NCBI GenBank assembly: GCA_019114225.1
Contig: DXFW01000019.1
Coordinates: 17,178 to 81,177 of the forward strand
DNA length: 64,000 bases
Source of the DNA: Candidatus Allofournierella pullicola
GTDB taxonomy: Bacteria; Bacillota; Clostridia; Oscillospirales; Ruminococcaceae
Reading direction: 5' to 3'
Positions 51,421 through 60,099 of the stretch are shown here, piece after piece. Position 1 is the first letter of the stretch. Every line of letters starts with the position of its first letter. A program made the translations under genes and the position numbers. The notes below the pieces were generated by a model. The model searched no databases and was not told the origin of the DNA. It was given only the letters and a program-made list of their open reading frames with translations.

Positions 51421-53160
51421 TCACGCGGGCTGATCGAAGTCGCCACCGCCCTTGACCTGGGACTCATAAATTTCCTGGTAGATGGCGTTGGACTTCAGCA
51501 GATTTTCGTGGGTGTCAAAGCCGTCGATCCGGCCGTTGTCCAGCACCAGAATGCGGTCCGCGTGCTCCACGCTGGAGATACGCTGGGCAATGATGATCTT
51601 GGTGGTGCCGGGGATCTTCTTTTCAAAGGCAGCGCGGATCTTGGCGTCGGTGGCGGTGTCCACCGCGCTGGTGGAGTCGTCCAGGATCAGCACCTTGGGC
51701 TTTTTCAGCAGCGCCCGGGCAATGCACAGCCGCTGCTTCTGGCCGCCGGATACGTTGGCGCCGCCCCGCTCGATCCGGGTGTTGTAGCCGTCGGGCATGC
51801 GGTCGATGAACTCGTCGGCGCAGGCGGCCTTGCAGGCCTCCACGCACTCGGCCTCGGTGGCGTCCGGGTCGCCCCAGCGCAGGTTCTCCAGAATGGTGCC
51901 GGAAAACAGGGTGTTCTTCTGCAGCACCACGGCCACCTGGTCACGCAGGGCTTCCATGTCGTAGCGGCGCACATCCAGGCCGCCCACCTTGACGCAGCCC
52001 TCGTCCACGTCGTAAAGGCGGCAGATGAGGTTCACCAGGCTGCTCTTGCCGCTGCCGGTGCCGCCGATGACGCCGATGGTCTCGCCGGAACGGATGTGCA
52101 GGTCAATGTCGGACAAAGCGTTCTTGCCGCTGCCGTGCTTGTAGGAGAAGTTCACATGGTCAAAGTCGATGCTGCCGTCGGGGATAACGGTAACGGGGTC
52201 CTTGGGCTCGGCCAGGTCGGGGGTCTCCCGCAGCACTTCGCCCACACGGTGAATGCTGGCCAGGGAGATGGAGATCATCACCACCACCATGGAGAGCATC
52301 ATCAGGCTCATCAGCAGGGACATGATGTAGCTGAACAGGCTGGTCAGATCGCCGGTGGACAGATCGCCCGCCACGATGAACTGCGCGCCCAGCCAGCTCA
52401 CCATGATGATGCAGAAGTAGACGGCGGTCATCATGGCAGGGTTGTTGAAGGCCAGCAGGCCCTCGGCCTTGACGAACATTTTGCGGATGTTCTCGGAAGC
52501 GCGGGCGAACTTCTCGTTCTCGTAGTCCTCCCGCACGAAGGCCTTGACCACCCGGATAGCGGAGACGTTCTCCTGTACGCTGGCGTTCAGTTCATCGTAC
52601 TTGTGGAACACCTTGTCGAAGATGCGCAGGGTGACCACCATGATGCTGCCCAGCACCACCACCAGGAACACCACCGCGATGAGGAAGGTGGCGGAAAGTT
52701 TGGGGCTGATGTAGATGCACATGGCAAAGCTGAAAATAAACATCAGCGGAGCGCGCACCGCAATGCGGATGATCATCATGAAGGCGTTCTGGATGTTGGT
52801 CACATCGGTGGTCATGCGGGTCACAAGGCCGGGCACACTGAACTTGTCGATGTTGGAAAAAGAGAACGTCTGGATGTTGTCATACAGGCTCTGGCGCAGG
52901 TTGGCCGACAGGCCGGACGCCGCCGTGGAGGCGAACTTGCCCGCCGCCGCGCCAAAGGCCAGGCCCAGAAAAGCCAGCACCACCATGATGGCGCCATAGC
53001 GGTAGACCGCGCTGATGTTGGCCGCTTCCAGCCCTTCGTCCACAATGCGGGCGGTGACGAACGGCAGCAGGATCTCCATGATCACTTCCAGCGCGGCCAT
53101 CAGAATGCACAGATAGGTCGGTTTTTTGTATTGCCTCAGTTGACTGAGCACTTGCTTCAT
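51421..53160 (-). CDS. ABC exporter half-transporter with degenerate Walker B
   Basis: A 579-residue fused permease-ATPase with six membrane helices (about 15-310) and an ATPase domain with Walker A GGTGSGKSS near 367, signature VSGGQKQR near 470 and Walker B VLILDDSTSAVD, in which the usual catalytic glutamate is aspartate. This matches the non-hydrolysing site subunit of heterodimeric exporters such as BmrC/LmrC or TM287. The ATG at 53160 is used because GGGAG precedes it; an in-frame GTG three codons earlier is less likely. The gene lies 14 bp after marR and 17 bp before its partner. Together they should form one asymmetric exporter in the cytoplasmic membrane. Confidence 0.93.
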   Translation of the reverse strand: MKQVLSQLRQYKKPTYLCILMAALEVIMEILLPFVTARIVDEGLEAANISAVYRYGAIMVVLAFLGLAFGAAAGKFASTAASGLSANLRQSLYDNIQTFSFSNIDKFSVPGLVTRMTTDVTNIQNAFMMIIRIAVRAPLMFIFSFAMCIYISPKLSATFLIAVVFLVVVLGSIMVVTLRIFDKVFHKYDELNASVQENVSAIRVVKAFVREDYENEKFARASENIRKMFVKAEGLLAFNNPAMMTAVYFCIIMVSWLGAQFIVAGDLSTGDLTSLFSYIMSLLMSLMMLSMVVVMISISLASIHRVGEVLRETPDLAEPKDPVTVIPDGSIDFDHVNFSYKHGSGKNALSDIDLHIRSGETIGVIGGTGSGKSSLVNLICRLYDVDEGCVKVGGLDVRRYDMEALRDQVAVVLQKNTLFSGTILENLRWGDPDATEAECVEACKAACADEFIDRMPDGYNTRIERGGANVSGGQKQRLCIARALLKKPKVLILDDSTSAVDTATDAKIRAAFEKKIPGTTKIIIAQRISSVEHADRILVLDNGRIDGFDTHENLLKSNAIYQEIYESQVKGGGDFDQPA

Positions 53161-53174
53161 CGTATCCACTCCCT

Positions 53175-53618
53175 TCAGACATTGCCTGGGCTTGCCAGGT
53201 TTTGCAAAAGGCGTTTTTGCATCGCCTCAAGTTGGCACAGTTCCTCCTCGCTAAACCCCTCAAAGGCGGTTTCGCAGCTGCCTTGCAGCGCCCGGTCCAG
53301 CGCGTTTCTTGCCTGCAGGGCCTGCTCGGTGGCATACAGCCGCTTGCAGCGGTTGTCGGCCTCGGTGGTCTCGGCCCGGACATAGCCGCCCTTGCGCAGC
53401 CGCTTGAGGATGTTGCTCAGCGCCGCCATGGAATAACCGCACTGACGGTGCAGCTCGGTGAGGGTGGTGCCCTCCGGCCCGTAGCGCAGAATGCGCATTA
53501 GAAGGTGCGCCTGCGCCGTGGAAAGCCCCGTGCGCTCCACCATCCGGTCGGTGAGCTGCTCCATGCGGATGCTGATCTGGCGGTTCTGCAGCGCCAGTGT
53601 CCTGCGGTCCACTTTCAT
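53175..53618 (-). CDS. MarR-family transcriptional regulator
   Basis: A 147-residue winged-helix regulator with the MarR core: LSTAQAHLLMRILRYGPEGTTLTELHRQ, then SMAALSNILKRLRKGGYVRAE and the wing (TTEADNRCKRLYATE). The longer frame from 53663 would have a ribosome site only two bases from its start and would begin almost at the predicted transcription start, so the ATG at 53618, with GAGG eight bases upstream, is preferred. It heads an operon with two ABC half-transporters, a typical drug- or bile-responsive efflux arrangement in which MarR represses the operon. A TCTCTTGCAAGGGA palindrome overlaps its promoter. Confidence 0.9.
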   Translation of the reverse strand: MKVDRRTLALQNRQISIRMEQLTDRMVERTGLSTAQAHLLMRILRYGPEGTTLTELHRQCGYSMAALSNILKRLRKGGYVRAETTEADNRCKRLYATEQALQARNALDRALQGSCETAFEGFSEEELCQLEAMQKRLLQNLASPGNV

Positions 53619-53674
53619 GCCTGTCGCCTCTCGTTCTGGTTTGTTAAGGTGAAAACTGTTCATTGCCTTATCAT

Positions 53675-53702
53675 TTTATAGCACAGCTTCTCTTGCAAGG
53701 GA
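53675..53702 (-). promoter_or_regulatory. Promoter and candidate MarR operator of the exporter operon
   Basis: Minus strand TATAAA (53680-53675) as -10 with a weak -35 about 17 bp upstream. The near-perfect palindrome TCTCTTGCAAGGGA (53689-53702) covers the -35 position, as expected of a repressor site. Confidence 0.4.
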
Positions 53703-53732
53703 AATTCAAATGTGTTATCATCTATAAAGAAC

Positions 53733-53760
53733 TTTTATTGTATTTACGCATACAATAAAA
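53733..53760. promoter_or_regulatory. LysR-type binding site
   Basis: Perfect 11-bp arms TTTTATTGTAT (53733-53743) and ATACAATAAAA (53750-53760) around TTACGC. It contains the T-N11-A core used by LysR-type regulators and lies about 30 bp upstream of the LysR start, in the divergent region with marR. Confidence 0.7.
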
Positions 53761-53788
53761 AATTCTCAAAACCGGGGAGGGGTTTTTG

Positions 53789-54679
53789 TTGAATACGACA
53801 CAGCTGGAATGCTTCCTTGCGGTGGCCAATCACCTGAACTTTTCCCGGGCGGCGCAGGAGCTGCACATCACCCAGCCGGCGGTGAGCCACCAGATCAACA
53901 CCCTGGAGGCGGAGCTGGAAGTCAAACTGTTTCACCGCACCAGCAAAAACGTGCGGCTGACCCAGGCGGGGCACCAGTTTGGCCAGTACGCCCGGGAAAT
54001 TCTGAAGCTGACGGGTATCTCCCGGGCGCGAATGCGCCAGTGGCGGGAGGAACTGCCCCAGCGGATGGGCCTGGGGTGCCGCAACTTTCTGGTGCTGCGG
54101 GCGCTGCAGCCTGCGCTGACGGTGCTGCGGCAGGAAACGCCCCAGCTGCTGCCGGTGCTGCGGCAGGTGCCCTCCGCTTCGCTGGACAACCTTCTGGAAG
54201 AGGAGGACGTGCAGGCCATCTTTACCATGCAGCGGGAGGCCGGCCCCAAAACCAGCCGCCGCCATCTGGCGGACTGCCCCGTGGCCTGCGTCTGCGCGCC
54301 GGACCACCCGCTGGCGGGGTATGAACAACTCACCGTGGACCAGCTGAATGCCGCCGGCGGCCGCATTGCCAGCTGCCCGCCGCCGTTGTATTCGCCGCCT
54401 TTTCTGGAGGTGTTCAGCCATGCGATGGCCGGGCGCGGGCCGGACCGCATTCTTTTCTGTGACAGTCTGGAAATCGCCTGCACGCTGGTGGAATCGGGCT
54501 ACGCCTTCACCCTGCTGCCGGACATGCCGGGCGCCCGCCTGCCGGGCCTGAGGTACATCCCAATGCCCCAGTTCCAGCCCCTTTCCTTCGGTGCTCTCTA
54601 CCGCACCGGCTCTCTCACGCCGCCTCTCAAGCGGCTGCTCGCCCTGCTGGAAGACTCCATGCAGACCTCCGCCGAATGA
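53789..54679 (+). CDS. LysR-family transcriptional regulator
   Basis: A 296-residue regulator with the standard N-terminal helix-turn-helix (MNTTQLECFLAVANHLNFSR, TQPAVSHQINTLEAELEVKLF) and a substrate-binding domain with a type-2 periplasmic-binding fold (FTLLPDMPGARLPGLRYIP near the end). Two adjacent TTG codons (53786 and 53789) follow GGGGAGGGG; the second gives the usual MNxxQL opening and eight-base spacing. A non-ATG start is notable. A perfect palindromic LysR box lies just upstream, suggesting autoregulation and possibly an effect on the divergent marR operon. The next gene, a DUF4317 protein, begins 38 bp downstream and may be co-transcribed. The inducer is unknown. Confidence 0.9.
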   Translation: MNTTQLECFLAVANHLNFSRAAQELHITQPAVSHQINTLEAELEVKLFHRTSKNVRLTQAGHQFGQYAREILKLTGISRARMRQWREELPQRMGLGCRNFLVLRALQPALTVLRQETPQLLPVLRQVPSASLDNLLEEEDVQAIFTMQREAGPKTSRRHLADCPVACVCAPDHPLAGYEQLTVDQLNAAGGRIASCPPPLYSPPFLEVFSHAMAGRGPDRILFCDSLEIACTLVESGYAFTLLPDMPGARLPGLRYIPMPQFQPLSFGALYRTGSLTPPLKRLLALLEDSMQTSAE

Positions 54680-54717
54680 CCCGGGCCCCGCGCCCATCAA
54701 GAAAGGAACACATCGCC

Positions 54718-55857
54718 ATGAACGAAAAAGAGATCGCAGAGATCCGCCGCCGCTACCGCCAGGGCAAGTCGAACATCTCCCATGTGGTGGGCTGCTATGT
54801 GAACGAGGAACGCCAGATCGTGGCCCGGTTCGACCAGTCCCTCACCCTCTCCGGCCAGGAGGAGGCGGATAAGTTTCTGGCCATCCTGCGCCGCACCCTC
54901 TCGGGCACGCTGGGCCGCAACCTGCTGGACATCACCTTCACCACCGCCCAGGTGGCGGGCAACGCAGGCGACGAGCACGCCCTGCTCATGGCCCTGCGCA
55001 ATTCCAAATTGCAGGACGAGGCCGCCCGGGAGGAGTTCTTCGCCCGGGCCATCGAGACCATCGACGTGGAGGGGAACTACCTCATCCTGCTCACCTGCGA
55101 CGCCTACGATGTGCCCGGATTTTCCAAGGACGGCCAGCGCACCGAGGACGGAAGCGAAGAGATGTACACCGGCATTCTGTGCAGCGTCTGCCCGGTGAAG
55201 ATGACCAAGCCCGCGCTGAGCTATTTTGTCTATGAGAACCTCTTCCGCAGCCGGGACATTGACTGGCTGGTGAGCGCCCCGGAGATGGGCTTTCTCTTCC
55301 CCGCCTTCGACGACCGCTCCACCAACCTCTACGGCGCGCTCTACTACACCAAGGACACCTCCCACAGCCACACCGCCTTCACCGACCGCATCTTTGCCGC
55401 CCCGCTGCCCATGCCCGCCGAGGCACAGAAGGAGACCTTCGACGCCATTCTCACCGAAGCGCTGGGCGAAGAGTGCAGCTGCCAGGTGGTGCAGTCGGTA
55501 CAGGAGCAGCTGTGCAGCATGATCGCCGAGCACAAGGAGAGCGGCGAGCCCCAGCCCCTGCTGCTGGACAAACACGCCGCCGCCCGGGTGCTGGAGGAGT
55601 GCGGCGTGGACGACGCCCGGGTGGAGGCCTTTGAGCAGCGCTTTGAGGAGGACTTCGGCCCCGAGGCGGCCCTGCCGCCCAAGAATCTGGTGGACACCAA
55701 GCACCTGGAGCTGCGCTGTCCCGATGTGACCATCCAGGTGAACCCCGAGCGGGGCGACCTGGTCCAGACAAAGGTCATCGACGGGGTGCGCTACATCCTC
55801 ATCCGCGCCGAGGAAGGCGTGCAGGTGAACGGCGTGGACGTGCAGATCGGAGAGTAA
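54718..55857 (+). CDS. DUF4317 domain-containing protein
   Basis: A 379-residue cytoplasmic protein that opens MNEKEIAEIRRRYRQGKSNI and continues with GCYVNEERQIVARFDQSL, LLDITFTTAQVAG, NYLILLTCDAYDVP and LCSVCPVKMTKPALSYF. This is the conserved pattern of the DUF4317 family, which is common in Clostridia and has no assigned function. It has no signal peptide or membrane helix. The ATG at 54718 follows AAGGA. It lies between a LysR regulator and a strong terminator. Family membership is confident; function is unknown. Confidence 0.88.
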   Translation: MNEKEIAEIRRRYRQGKSNISHVVGCYVNEERQIVARFDQSLTLSGQEEADKFLAILRRTLSGTLGRNLLDITFTTAQVAGNAGDEHALLMALRNSKLQDEAAREEFFARAIETIDVEGNYLILLTCDAYDVPGFSKDGQRTEDGSEEMYTGILCSVCPVKMTKPALSYFVYENLFRSRDIDWLVSAPEMGFLFPAFDDRSTNLYGALYYTKDTSHSHTAFTDRIFAAPLPMPAEAQKETFDAILTEALGEECSCQVVQSVQEQLCSMIAEHKESGEPQPLLLDKHAAARVLEECGVDDARVEAFEQRFEEDFGPEAALPPKNLVDTKHLELRCPDVTIQVNPERGDLVQTKVIDGVRYILIRAEEGVQVNGVDVQIGE

Positions 55858-55875
55858 GCTCTCATTTTCACAGAA

Positions 55876-55910
55876 AAAGGCCCCCGGCTTTTTGAACGCC
55901 GGGGGCCTTT
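55876..55910. terminator. Bidirectional terminator
   Basis: AAAGGCCCCCGGC pairs with GCCGGGGGCCTTT (55876-55888 with 55898-55910), between the convergent DUF4317 and MATE genes. Confidence 0.9.
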
Positions 55911-55924
55911 CTTCGTTTCACAGT

Positions 55925-57298
55925 TCAGGCCGCTGCCGCAGCCGGTTGGTCCGGGTTTTGCGACCGCACTTTTTTGCGCAGGACCAGGAAGCAGATGAGG
56001 TGTGCCGCCATCGTCAGTGCCCAAGATACGGGGTAGGAAATGTACAGGCACAGCTGGGTGCGCTCCCACTGGAAGATGGTCATCACCCAGACGATACGCA
56101 GCAGGCAGGCGCCGATGATGGACACCACCATGGGCAGCACCGACGCTCCCAGGCCGCGGACGCTGCAGGCCAGGCAGTCCATCCAGCCGCAAAGGAAGTA
56201 GGTGGTGCAGACCACGCTCATGCGGTAGAGGCCGTAGGTGATGACCTGGGCGTCGGAGGTGTAGATGGTAAGCAGCCAGCGGCCCGCCAGATAGGCGCTG
56301 AGGCCAAGGCCGACGCCCACTGCCGCCGAGAGCATCATGCACTGAGCCACCACCTTGTCCACCCGGCCGAAGCGGCGGGCGCCCACGTTCTGGCTCACAA
56401 AACTCATGGATGTCTGGGAGACGGCGTTCATGCAAGTGTAGACAAAGCCCTCGATGTTGGAGGCCGCAGTGTTGCCCGCCATCACCGCCGAGCCGAAGCT
56501 GTTCACCGAGGACTGGATGAGCACGTTGGACAGGCTGAACACCATACCCTGCACGCCGGCAGGCACCCCGATACGCAAAATTTCCCGGAACTGCGCCGGG
56601 TCGATGCGAAGTTCGTGCAGCACCAGCCGGAATGCGCCGGTGTTGTGCTGCAGGCAGACCACGATGAGATAAGCGGAGACGGTCTGGCTGATGATCGTGG
56701 CCAGGGCCACGCCCGCCACGCCCAGGGAGAACACGATGACAAACACCAGGTTCAGCACCACGTTGATGATGCCCGCCAGGGTGAGGAAGTAGAGGGGCCG
56801 CCGGGTGTCGCCCACCGCCCGCAGGATAGCCGCGCCGAAGTTGTAGACCAGCAGGCTGGGCGCGCCCACGAAGTAGATGCGCAGGTAGAGGGCGGCCTGG
56901 TCGATCACGTCGTCCGGGGTCCCCATCAGGCTCAGCATGGGGCGGGAGGCCGCCACGCCCACAAAGATCAGGAACACGCCGCCCACCACCGCGGTGAGCA
57001 TGGCGGTGTGCACGCCCTTGTGCACCGCGTCCATGTTTTTCGCGCCGTAGCTGCGGGCAATAAGCACGTTCGCGCCCACCGAAAGGCCTACGAACAGGTT
57101 GACGATCAGGTTGATGAGCGCCGAGGTGGAACCCACCGCCGCCAGCGCCGTGTGGCCGGTGTAGCGGCCCACCACGATGATGTCCGCCGCGTTGAACAAA
57201 AGCTGCAGAACGCCCGAGCACATCAAGGGGAAGGAAAAGGTCAGGATCTTGCCCAGAAGCGGGCCGCTGGTCATGTTCATCTCATAGCTGCCAGCCAA
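55925..57298 (-). CDS. MATE-family multidrug/cation antiporter
   Basis: A 457-residue membrane protein with about twelve helices and the MATE signature regions (MTSGPLLGKILTFSFPLMCS, LLFNAADIIVVGRYTG, GLSVGANVLIARSYGAKN, and the second half repeating the pattern with SFVSQNVGARRFGRVDK). It should export drugs or organic cations driven by Na+ or H+. The frame starts at TTG (57298) with GAAGG nine bases upstream; the encoded SYEMNMTSGPL opening matches relatives, so this start is preferred over ATG codons at 57280 and 57274. Monocistronic, with promoter TTGCGC-16-TATGAT. Confidence 0.92.
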   Translation of the reverse strand: MAGSYEMNMTSGPLLGKILTFSFPLMCSGVLQLLFNAADIIVVGRYTGHTALAAVGSTSALINLIVNLFVGLSVGANVLIARSYGAKNMDAVHKGVHTAMLTAVVGGVFLIFVGVAASRPMLSLMGTPDDVIDQAALYLRIYFVGAPSLLVYNFGAAILRAVGDTRRPLYFLTLAGIINVVLNLVFVIVFSLGVAGVALATIISQTVSAYLIVVCLQHNTGAFRLVLHELRIDPAQFREILRIGVPAGVQGMVFSLSNVLIQSSVNSFGSAVMAGNTAASNIEGFVYTCMNAVSQTSMSFVSQNVGARRFGRVDKVVAQCMMLSAAVGVGLGLSAYLAGRWLLTIYTSDAQVITYGLYRMSVVCTTYFLCGWMDCLACSVRGLGASVLPMVVSIIGACLLRIVWVMTIFQWERTQLCLYISYPVSWALTMAAHLICFLVLRKKVRSQNPDQPAAAAA

Positions 57299-57358
57299 GC
57301 CGATGCGCCTTCTTTCTCACACATTCGTTTCCATTCGAAAAAACAACGTCCGTGTCCT

Positions 57359-57386
57359 ATCATAGCACAAAACGGTCCGGGCGCAA
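57359..57386 (-). promoter_or_regulatory. Promoter of the MATE gene
   Basis: Minus strand TTGCGC (57386-57381), 16 bp spacer, TATGAT (57364-57359). Confidence 0.5.
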
Positions 57387-57455
57387 GCCATTATTTAACC
57401 TGTTCTTTACATTTCACTTTTTTCGGCACAGGCAAATGGCGCTCAAAATGCCAAA

Positions 57456-57497
57456 AAAACACCCTGCTTCGGGCAAATCCACCCTGTTGGGTGTTTT
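57456..57497 (+). ncRNA. Possible small RNA 3' end or leader with alternative hairpins
   Basis: CACCC (57480-57484) can pair with GGGTG (57489-57493), followed by TTTTGTT, a terminator-like hairpin. A competing longer stem pairs AAAACACCC (57456-57464) with GGGTGTTTT (57489-57497). No gene lies upstream on this strand, and the promoter of the next gene begins further downstream, so a short independent transcript is possible. This 57299-57611 interval otherwise holds only the two promoters listed. Confidence 0.25.
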
Positions 57498-57503
57498 GTT
57501 CCC

Positions 57504-57533
57504 TTGCATTTCACAGGGATAATCCTTTATAAT
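57504..57533 (+). promoter_or_regulatory. Promoter of the CofE-like gene
   Basis: TTGCAT (57504-57509), 18 bp spacer, perfect TATAAT (57528-57533). The leader to the ATG is about 70 nt. Confidence 0.7.
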
Positions 57534-57611
57534 AGGTACGGACTTTTTTCCCGGCAGGCCGGCGGGCCACAGGACCGGGCGCAGATCGAAAGGGTAAAGG
57601 AGAACTGAATT

Positions 57612-58808
57612 ATGCGAACTGTCGGCACTACATCCCGCGGCGTGCGCTGCCCGGTCATCCGGGAGGGCGACGATCTGGTCAAGATCGTCACCGACGCCAT
57701 CCTCGCCTGCGGTGAGGAGCAGAACATCGAATTCCAGGACAAGGACATCGTGGCCGTGACCGAGGCCGTGGTGGCCCGCAGCCAGGGCAACTACGCCAGC
57801 GTGGACGCCATTGCCGCCGACTGTACCGCCAAGTTTGGCACCGACACCATCGGCCTGACCTTCCCCATCCTCAGCCGCAACCGTATCGCCATCTGCCTGA
57901 AGGGCATTGCCCGCGCTTTCAAAAAGGCTTACATTCTGATGAGCTACCCCTCCGACGAAGTGGGCAACCATCTGTTCGACGAGGACCTCCTGGACGAGAA
58001 GGGCGTGAACCCCTGGAGCGACGTGCTCAGCGAAGAGAAGTACCGCGAGCTGTTCGGCTACGTGAAGCACCCCTTCACCGGCGTGGACTACGTAGAGTAC
58101 TACGGCGAATTGTTCCGCAGCCAGGGCTGTGAGGTGGAGTTCGTCTTCGCCAACGACGTGCGGGCCATCCTCCCCTACACCAAGAACGTACTGTGCTGCG
58201 ACATCCACAGCCGGTTCCGCTCCAAGCGCCGTCTGGAGGCGGCGGGCGCCGAAAAGGTGCTGCTGCTCAGCGACATCATGACCGCCCCGGTGAACGGCAG
58301 CGGCTGCAATGAGCAGTTTGGCCTGCTGGGCTCCAACAAGGCCACCGAGGAGAGCGTGAAGCTCTTCCCCCGCGACTGCCAGACCTTTGTGGACAAGCTG
58401 GCCGAAAGCCTGCGCAAGGCCACCGGCAAGCAGATCGAGGCCATGGTCTACGGCGACGGCGCCTTCAAGGACCCCGTGGGCAAGATCTGGGAGCTGGCGG
58501 ACCCCGTGGTGAGCCCGGCCTACACCTCCGGTCTGGAGGGCCAGCCCAACGAGCTGAAGTTGAAGTACCTGGCGGACAACGACTTCGCCGACCTGTCCGG
58601 CGAGGCGCTCACCGCTGCCATCAAGGACAGCATCACCCACAAGGACGCCGACCTGAAGGGCCAGATGGCCAGCCAGGGCACCACCCCCCGCCGCCTGACC
58701 GACCTGATCGGCAGCCTGTGCGACCTGACCAGCGGCTCCGGCGACAAGGGCACCCCCATCATCTTCATCCAGGGCTACTTCGACAACTTCGCCAAAGAGA
58801 CGAAGTAA
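57612..58808 (+). CDS. CofE-like (coenzyme F420:L-glutamate ligase family) protein
   Basis: A 398-residue protein with the CofE fold pattern: an N-terminal segment with KDIVAVTEAVVARSQGNYAS, a central LTFPILSRNRIAICLKGIARAF, PSDEVGNHLF and HPFTGVDYVEYY, and C-terminal MVYGDGAFKDP and GTTPRRLTDLIGSLCDLTSGSG. Family members attach glutamate residues to coenzyme F420-0 in archaea and actinobacteria; homologues also occur in Clostridia that are not known to make F420. AAAGGAG precedes the ATG. There is a strong promoter upstream and a terminator downstream; no other F420 gene is in the window. The real substrate is uncertain, and a gamma-glutamyl ligase role on another acceptor is inference. Confidence 0.83.
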   Translation: MRTVGTTSRGVRCPVIREGDDLVKIVTDAILACGEEQNIEFQDKDIVAVTEAVVARSQGNYASVDAIAADCTAKFGTDTIGLTFPILSRNRIAICLKGIARAFKKAYILMSYPSDEVGNHLFDEDLLDEKGVNPWSDVLSEEKYRELFGYVKHPFTGVDYVEYYGELFRSQGCEVEFVFANDVRAILPYTKNVLCCDIHSRFRSKRRLEAAGAEKVLLLSDIMTAPVNGSGCNEQFGLLGSNKATEESVKLFPRDCQTFVDKLAESLRKATGKQIEAMVYGDGAFKDPVGKIWELADPVVSPAYTSGLEGQPNELKLKYLADNDFADLSGEALTAAIKDSITHKDADLKGQMASQGTTPRRLTDLIGSLCDLTSGSGDKGTPIIFIQGYFDNFAKETK

Positions 58809-58828
58809 TCGTTTTATTCAATGATAAG

Positions 58829-58856
58829 AGGGCCGCGGCAAATGCCGCGGCCCTTC
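58829..58856 (+). terminator. Terminator of the CofE-like gene
   Basis: AGGGCCGCGGCA (58829-58840) pairs perfectly with TGCCGCGGCCCT (58843-58854) and is followed by TCTTGAATTTGTT, 20 bp after the stop. Confidence 0.75.
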
Positions 58857-60009
58857 TTGAATTTGTTACACTCGGATCAATTGTGATACACCATTTTGAA
58901 AGGGGACTGCAAACAATGTCCGAGAATATTGTACAGCTAAATAAGGAAGTTTTCAGGGAGCGGCTCAAGGAGCTTGTTCGGAACAGCGTAGAGGAAACAC
59001 CCAACGAATGGCTGGAGGCCGAAGCGAAGAATTGCCCCAGACAGCCCCCGGTATAAGTGCAGTGAGCAGCACCAGGGCTACCACAGCGGCCACTACAGCC
59101 TCCATCTTACCCCTATTTCCGGGGATGGTCCCCTAAAAGGTTCCAAGCCCAAGAGTATCTCCTTTTGTGACCGCCATCATTGAGCGGTACCGCCGCAGGG
59201 AGAGTAGTGTGGAGGAGGTCCTCATTTACCTGGCCGGGGTATCCGTCCGGCGTGTGGAGGGCATTACTGAGTCCCTGTGGAGCAGCAAGATTTCTCCCTC
59301 CACCATCATTGAACTGAACTAGAATGCGTATGTCCACATCGGAAATCTGCGAAATCGCCCTTTGGAAGGAGGTCGATATCCGTATGTCTATGTGGATGGA
59401 ATCTACCTGCACCGCAACTGGGGCAAAAAGTTTGAAAATGTAGTCATTCTGGTAGCGATTACGGTCAATGCGGACGGATACCGTGAGGTTTTGGCTGCCG
59501 CAAAGAGCATGAAAGCGGACAAAGCCAGTCGAGTCAATTTCTTCCAATGGCTTCGTGACCGCGGCCTATATGAGATGAAACTCATTGTTTGCGACAAGTG
59601 TCTTCGTATGCTGGAGGCCGTGACTGAAGTGTTTCCCGTGGCCAAACACCAACGGTGTACCGTCCATTTTTACCACATTGTTTTCTCAGTGACACCTCGC
59701 TCCAAGATGAAGCTGGTGTCTATGCTCAGGACTATTCACACTCAGGAGAGCAAAAAGATCTGCCCGGGAAAGTGTCAGATCCGTGGTGGAAGATCTTCAC
59801 TCCATGAAACTGGCAGTTTCCCGCGCGGTACCTCTGCCCTCATGCTGGTCCGTGCCCGGCTGCGCCATGTGGCCGGTACGTACTGGGGCAACAAGCAGCA
59901 CATGAACATGAGGCTCCTGGATGAGGCACTTGAGGGTGCCTCTATTGCTGACTGATTCCATTTATGCCAGGGGCTGTAAACCAATTTACACAAAACTCTT
60001 GACACTGCC
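58857..60009 (+). mobile_element. Decayed IS256-family insertion sequence
   Basis: The interval holds the transposase relic and ends on the right with CAATTTACACAAAACTCTTG then ACACTGCC, a typical IS256-group end. A weaker counterpart (TTGAATTTGTTACAC) lies on the left directly after the preceding terminator. The inverted repeats are poorly matched and no target duplication was identified, so the exact borders are estimates. Confidence 0.5.
58916..59955 (+). pseudogene. IS256-family (mutator-type) transposase remnant
   Basis: The N-terminus is intact (MSENIVQLNKEVFRERLKEL at 58916, with a GGGGA ribosome site) but the frame breaks near 59030. Fragments then continue in other frames: a YKCSEQHQGYHSGHY piece, then FVTAIIERYRRRESSVEEVL and LAGVSVRRVEGITESLWSSK, then a TAG at 59321-59323 where the family has a lysine. 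The catalytic part resumes (YVYVDGIYLHRNWGKKFENV with the first catalytic Asp, LIVCDKCLRMLEAVTEVFPVAKHQRCTVHFY). A large internal deletion then joins DLHSMKLA to GSFPRGTSALMLVRARLRHV with a frame change. Several frameshifts, a nonsense codon and the deletion make it non-functional. Normal members are about 400 residues. Confidence 0.88.
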
Positions 60010-60099
60010 CTGAACGCTGCAATGGCTGTGTCTTGTACCCGTATCCGCATTAACGCACCAGTACAAGTGATAATTAGCCTATCTTTTTACTCAACGGCA

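Noticed and set aside
55791..57221. 476-codon alternative frame on the same strand as the MATE gene
   Set aside because: The product is Arg/Gly/His-rich out-of-frame translation; the MATE frame has all expected membrane segments.
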